Below are positions 6,648 to 10,047 of a DNA stretch of 10,047 nt, piece after piece. Each line of letters opens with the position of its first letter. Within the stretch, counting starts at the first letter, position 1. This DNA comes from Cryomorphaceae bacterium (GTDB lineage: Bacteria > Bacteroidota > Bacteroidia > Flavobacteriales > Schleiferiaceae), in assembly GCA_013205365.1 (NCBI GenBank), contig JABMNC010000029.1, positions 1-10,047 on the forward strand. The letters are read 5' to 3'. The notes under the pieces were generated by a model that was given only the letters and a program-made list of their open reading frames with translations, was not told the origin of the DNA and ran no database searches. Both the position numbers and the translations under genes were made by a program.

Positions 6648-8396
6648 GTGCGCGCCCTTTGGTCACTTAATCCTTATTTTCTTCGCTATCCGTGGCATTT
6701 TGCGGGCGGAATTCTCTTTGTTATAGCCTCTGCCATTTTTGCGGTGTATCCTGCGATTTACATTCGTGAGGCCTTTGATACCGTGGCGGAAGCGCTTCAC
6801 GCTCAAAGCGACTCCTCTCAGCTGTTCAAGTCTTTATTGGGTTATTCCGCACTGATTTTGCTTCTCAGTGCCCTGCGCGGAGGGTTTACCTTTCTCATGC
6901 GTCAAACGCTTATTGTTATGTCGCGCCATATTGAGTACGACCTAAAAAACGATATTTATAAGCACTACCAGGCTCTGGATCAGACTTTTTACCGCCGCAA
7001 TTCCACGGGTGACTTGATGAATCGAGTGAGCGAAGACGTGAGCCGCGTGCGGATGTACCTCGGCCCGGGCGTGATGTACACGATTAATACGGCTTTTTCT
7101 ACCGGACTGACCTTGATTTTTATGATTCAGGTCGATCCCAAATTGAGCCTGATCACCCTGGCCCCCATGCCCGTTTTGGTTTGGGCCATTTATCGAGTGT
7201 CGACGTTGATCAACCAGCGCAGCCATGCCGTGCAGCAGCAGCAGTCCGCCATAAGCACCATGGCGCAGGAGACCTTCAGCGGCATTCGCGTGCTAAAGGT
7301 TTACAGCCTTGAAGACGACCAGACCCAGCGCTACGCGGAGAGTTCAGAGAAGAGCTACAAGCTCAACCGCGATCTGTACCGGGTCAACGCTCTTTTTGCG
7401 CCCCTAATGATGCTGCTGGTCGGCCTCAGCACCGTCTTGGCTGTTTGGATCGGCGGCGAGGGCGTGATTGAGGGCAGACTGAGCCCGGGGGTTATCGCGG
7501 AATTTATTTACTACGTTAGCCTCCTTACCTGGCCCATCGCCAGTATTGGCTGGGTGATGAGCCTCATTCAGCGCGCCGAAGCCTCTATGGAGCGCATCAA
7601 CGACTTTTTGCGCGTAGTACCGGCAGTTTCAAGCCCCGAGGATGCCCATCGCGCCAAGGTACAGGGTGCGTGGACCTTCGAGAACGCGTCCTATACCTAT
7701 CCCGACAGCGGAATTCAAGCGCTTAAAAACGTTTCGTTTGCGGTGAATCCAGGCGAGACCATCGTGGTGGTAGGCCGCACCGGGTCAGGAAAATCTACGC
7801 TTGTAGGCCTGATGAACCGCCTTATGGACCCAGTGGAGGGCCGGATTCTGCTCGACGGCGTGGATCTGCGCCGCTGGGATTTGGAGGCTCTTCGGGCTTC
7901 GATTGGCACGGTTCCGCAAGACCCCTTTTTGTTCAGCGATTCCATAGCCGACAATATTTCGTTTGGCAGCATCAACGCGGACCGCAGCGACGTCGAGCGC
8001 CAAGCGGAGTTGGCCGACGTGGCCGAGGACATTCGCGGATTTGCTCAGGGCTACGAGACCGTGGTAGGCGAGCGCGGAGTTACCCTCTCAGGCGGTCAAA
8101 AACAGCGGGTTAGCATTGCGCGGGCCCTGATGAAGCAGCCGCCCATGCTGCTCTTTGACGACGCCTTGAGCGCCGTAGACACCGAGACCGAGGTTACCAT
8201 TTTGAGCAACCTCAAAGCTCGATTGAATGGGCTGACGGCCGTACTTATTACCCAGCGACTGAGTTGCGTGCACCTTGCCGACCGCATTTTAGTGCTCGAC
8301 CAGGGTGCCTTGGTGCAGCAGGGAAGCCACTTGGAGCTTCTCGCCCAACCGGGGCTTTATGCGGAACTATACGCTCTACAATCCCAAAAATCATGA
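6648..8396 (+). CDS. ABC exporter half-transporter (membrane domain fused to ATPase) with degenerate catalytic residues
   Basis: This 582-residue inner-membrane half-transporter resembles MsbA/multidrug-type exporters; active units are dimers. Residues 1-330 form the six-helix membrane domain. The ATPase domain has A-loop Tyr351, Walker A GRTGSGKST (376-384, Lys382), Q-loop Gln424 in VPQDPF, signature LSGGQKQR (480-487), Walker B MLLFDDALSAVD and switch region LITQRLS. The usual catalytic Glu after the Walker B Asp504 is Asp505, and the usual switch His is Gln536. This pair of changes is the pattern of the degenerate-site subunit in heterodimeric exporters such as TM287/288, which also keeps a normal signature. 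No partner is adjacent here. GTG 6648 is the only possible early start, with a stop at 6642-6644, and gives the expected N-terminus SLNPYFLRYPWHF. It overlaps the next gene by ATGA. Substrate unknown. Confidence 0.94.
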   Translation: MRALWSLNPYFLRYPWHFAGGILFVIASAIFAVYPAIYIREAFDTVAEALHAQSDSSQLFKSLLGYSALILLLSALRGGFTFLMRQTLIVMSRHIEYDLKNDIYKHYQALDQTFYRRNSTGDLMNRVSEDVSRVRMYLGPGVMYTINTAFSTGLTLIFMIQVDPKLSLITLAPMPVLVWAIYRVSTLINQRSHAVQQQQSAISTMAQETFSGIRVLKVYSLEDDQTQRYAESSEKSYKLNRDLYRVNALFAPLMMLLVGLSTVLAVWIGGEGVIEGRLSPGVIAEFIYYVSLLTWPIASIGWVMSLIQRAEASMERINDFLRVVPAVSSPEDAHRAKVQGAWTFENASYTYPDSGIQALKNVSFAVNPGETIVVVGRTGSGKSTLVGLMNRLMDPVEGRILLDGVDLRRWDLEALRASIGTVPQDPFLFSDSIADNISFGSINADRSDVERQAELADVAEDIRGFAQGYETVVGERGVTLSGGQKQRVSIARALMKQPPMLLFDDALSAVDTETEVTILSNLKARLNGLTAVLITQRLSCVHLADRILVLDQGALVQQGSHLELLAQPGLYAELYALQSQKS

Positions 8397-9547
8397 TTCC
8401 GCACCCCAATTTAGTCGCCGGGGTGCTCGAAGTGCTCGAGCGGACCTTTGGCCAACGCCTCTATGCTGACCGCGTGGTGGACCAGGTCCTGCGCGCCAAC
8501 AAGCGTTGGGGAGCTCGTGACCGAGCCTTTGTGGCCGAGCACAGCTACGAAATAGTGCGCTGGTGGACCCTGCTTTGGCACCTCAATGGCGAAGAAGTCC
8601 AGATCAAGCGCAAGCAACTGAAGAGTCTTTTTGAGACCTATTGGCTCTGGCGGGAATCGGGAATGCCCCAGCCCAAGGATTTAGGAACGGGCTTGGCCCA
8701 GAGCTACGCGCCCTGGTTCGACGAAATGGCCAGCGCAGAACTCGGGGAAGACTGGCCGGCATTGGCGGCGGCGCTCAACCGTCCGGCCCAGGTAATTCTA
8801 AGGGCAAACAGCCTTAAGACCAACCGAGAGGCCGTGCTGGACCGCCTCGCTGGCGAGGGAATTGCCGCAGAACTTAGCGACGTCGCACCCGAGGCACTGG
8901 TATTGGCCAAGCGTCCGCGCTTGCAGCACCTTGAGAGCTTCAAAGACGGATGGTACGAAGTGCAGGACGGCGGGTCCCAGCGCATTGGAGCCTACCTCGA
9001 CCCTGTGCCCGGCGACCGAATCCTCGATGGCTGCAGCGGGGCAGGGGGCAAGGCCCTGCATGCCGCCGCATTGGCCGGCGGAAAGGCAGATATTTTGTGC
9101 ATGGACATTGAAGCCTACAAGCTCGGCGAGGCCGAGAAGCGCGCCCTCAGGGCAGGAGTTAAGGGATTGCGCACCGAAGTAATCCGCTCAGCGGCCGACG
9201 TGCAGCGCCATGCCGGATGGGCCAACAAAATGCTGCTTGACGTGCCCTGCAGCGGAACCGGCGTCATTCGCCGCGACGTCGACACCAAGTGGAAGCTCCA
9301 GCCCGAGCATTTGGACCGCACTCGTGAAATTCAGTACGCTATTTTGCGCGATTATTCTGCGGCACTCCAGCCGGGCGGACTTCTTGTGTATGCCACCTGC
9401 AGCATTTTGCGAAGCGAGAACGAGGACCAGGTTCGTCGCTTTTTGGACGAGAAGGCCGGGGCATTTGAGCTTCGAGAAGAGGTGCGCATCAGCCCCGAGC
9501 ATCCGCACAGCGACGGCTACTATGTGGCCAGGCTTTACAAACGCTAG
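8393..9547 (+). CDS. RsmB/NOP2-family RNA (cytosine-5) methyltransferase
   Basis: This 384-residue enzyme uses S-adenosylmethionine to form m5C in RNA, probably rRNA. The N-terminus (about 5-60) keeps only a helical part resembling the NusB-like region of RsmB, so it is shorter than E. coli RsmB (429 aa). The methyltransferase core follows. SAM-binding motif I is DGCSGAGGK (212-220). Motif IV is DVPCSGTGV with Cys286, the residue that releases the product. Motif VI is YATCSI with Cys336, the nucleophile that attacks cytosine. The end HSDGYYVARLYKR is typical of the family. The start ATG 8393 overlaps the exporter stop as ATGA, which suggests translational coupling; an open frame further upstream lies inside the exporter and is not needed. 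Exact target (such as 16S C967) cannot be assigned from sequence alone, so no symbol is given. Confidence 0.93.
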   Translation: MIPHPNLVAGVLEVLERTFGQRLYADRVVDQVLRANKRWGARDRAFVAEHSYEIVRWWTLLWHLNGEEVQIKRKQLKSLFETYWLWRESGMPQPKDLGTGLAQSYAPWFDEMASAELGEDWPALAAALNRPAQVILRANSLKTNREAVLDRLAGEGIAAELSDVAPEALVLAKRPRLQHLESFKDGWYEVQDGGSQRIGAYLDPVPGDRILDGCSGAGGKALHAAALAGGKADILCMDIEAYKLGEAEKRALRAGVKGLRTEVIRSAADVQRHAGWANKMLLDVPCSGTGVIRRDVDTKWKLQPEHLDRTREIQYAILRDYSAALQPGGLLVYATCSILRSENEDQVRRFLDEKAGAFELREEVRISPEHPHSDGYYVARLYKR

Positions 9548-9552
9548 ATTTG
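9545..9552 (+). promoter_or_regulatory. possible -7 promoter box TAGATTTG in front of murQ
   Basis: TAGATTTG fits TAnnTTTG exactly, and its first three bases are the methyltransferase stop codon. It ends 7 nt before GTG 9560, which would put transcription start within a few nucleotides of that codon. No -33 TTTG is seen 17-23 nt upstream. It may be a secondary promoter inside the exporter-methyltransferase-murQ transcript, or coincidence. Confidence 0.35.
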
Positions 9553-9559
9553 CCCCACC

Positions 9560-10047
9560 GTGATAACCGAAAGCCCTAGCAACCACGACCACCTCGAGAC
9601 CTGGACGCTGCGCCAGCTTCTTGAGGGCATTAACGCCGAAGACCAGCGCGTGCCGCATGCCGTGGCAGAGGCAATTCCCGCCCTCGAGGCTTTGGTAGGG
9701 CAGCTCCTGCCCCGCATGAAGCAGGGCGGACGCTTGTTTTACATTGGGGCCGGCACCTCGGGCCGACTCGGCATTGTCGACGCCTCAGAATGCCCGCCCA
9801 CCTATGGCGTTCCGCAGGGAATGGTCGTTGGCCTTATCGCCGGCGGCGACGGCGCCATTCGCCAAGCCGTGGAATTTGCCGAAGACGATGCCGACCAAGC
9901 CTGGAAGGACCTTCAGGAGCACCGCATCGCTCCGCTCGATACGGTGGTGGGAATCGCGGCCAGCGGCCGCACCCCCTATGTGGTCGGGGGCCTAAACCAG
10001 GCTCGTGCCGCCGGCTGCCTGACCGGCTGCATTGTCTGCAATCCCGA
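9560..10047 (+). CDS. murQ: N-acetylmuramic acid 6-phosphate etherase (3' end outside window)
   Basis: The first 162 codons encode the SIS-domain lyase that cleaves the lactyl ether of MurNAc-6-phosphate to GlcNAc-6-phosphate and D-lactate during recycling of cell-wall sugars in the cytoplasm. The start reads MITESPSNHDHLETW. The SIS sugar-phosphate loop YIGAGTSGRLG spans 61-71. The family hallmark DASECPPTYGV (74-84) contains Glu77, which corresponds to the catalytic Glu83 of E. coli MurQ as I recall it. LIAGGDGAIRQAVEFAEDD and VVGIAASGRTPYV are also typical. GTG 9560 is chosen because an in-frame TAG (9545-9547) lies just upstream with no other standard start between them. There is no Shine-Dalgarno sequence. 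It follows the methyltransferase by 12 nt. The usual family length is about 300 residues, so roughly half is missing beyond the window edge. Confidence 0.95.
   Translation, partial: MITESPSNHDHLETWTLRQLLEGINAEDQRVPHAVAEAIPALEALVGQLLPRMKQGGRLFYIGAGTSGRLGIVDASECPPTYGVPQGMVVGLIAGGDGAIRQAVEFAEDDADQAWKDLQEHRIAPLDTVVGIAASGRTPYVVGGLNQARAAGCLTGCIVCNP

Noticed and set aside
9744..9995. Open + strand frame of 83 codons near the right edge
   Set aside because: It is out of frame with murQ, whose reading frame carries the SIS and etherase signature motifs across the same bases.
1..10047. Search for tRNA/rRNA genes, riboswitches, CRISPR repeats, insertion sequences, phage or toxin-antitoxin genes
   Set aside because: None seen. 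Coding sequence fills nearly the whole window, and the only gene-free stretches are under 110 bases.

Overview
The window looks like chromosomal DNA of a moderately GC-rich member of the Bacteroidota. Three things support this. The signal peptidase I has the very long, insert-bearing architecture typical of that phylum. Start codons lack Shine-Dalgarno motifs throughout. Several starts are preceded by the Bacteroidota -7 promoter motif TAnnTTTG. A more precise placement (for example a GC-rich Flavobacteriales relative) would be a guess. All eight genes look intact or are cut only by the window edges. No RNA genes, transposons, CRISPR arrays or phage genes were seen.

Left block (1-3545, + strand): four tightly packed genes with gaps of 5-8 nt, probably one transcript. 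They are the end of an Nfu-type iron-sulfur carrier, a gamma-class carbonic anhydrase-like protein, a 541-residue signal peptidase I, and an unrecognised exported protein with one calcium-loop-like motif. A 9-bp hairpin just after the last stop may end this transcript.

Middle block (3546-6578): an acyl-CoA carboxylase carboxyltransferase (beta) subunit on the + strand has a plausible promoter in front. It converges on a UDP-N-acetylhexosamine 6-dehydrogenase of the TviB/WbpO type on the - strand. Neither has its usual pathway partners in the window (the biotin-carrying alpha subunit; other polysaccharide genes).

Right block (6579-10047): a 69-bp divergent intergenic region separates the dehydrogenase from an ABC exporter, an RsmB/NOP2-family RNA methyltransferase overlapping it by 4 nt, and the 5' part of the MurNAc-6-phosphate etherase gene murQ. 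In the divergent region each strand carries TACCTTTG exactly 4 nt before its start codon. This suggests that both mRNAs begin at or next to the start codon (leaderless). A third copy of the motif overlaps the methyltransferase stop codon in front of murQ.

The genes are mostly housekeeping, and I did not find a new defence or mobile system. The points most worth a second look are the mirrored leaderless promoter arrangement, the ABC exporter with both key catalytic residues replaced in the pattern of a heterodimer's degenerate subunit, and the unrecognised exported protein.
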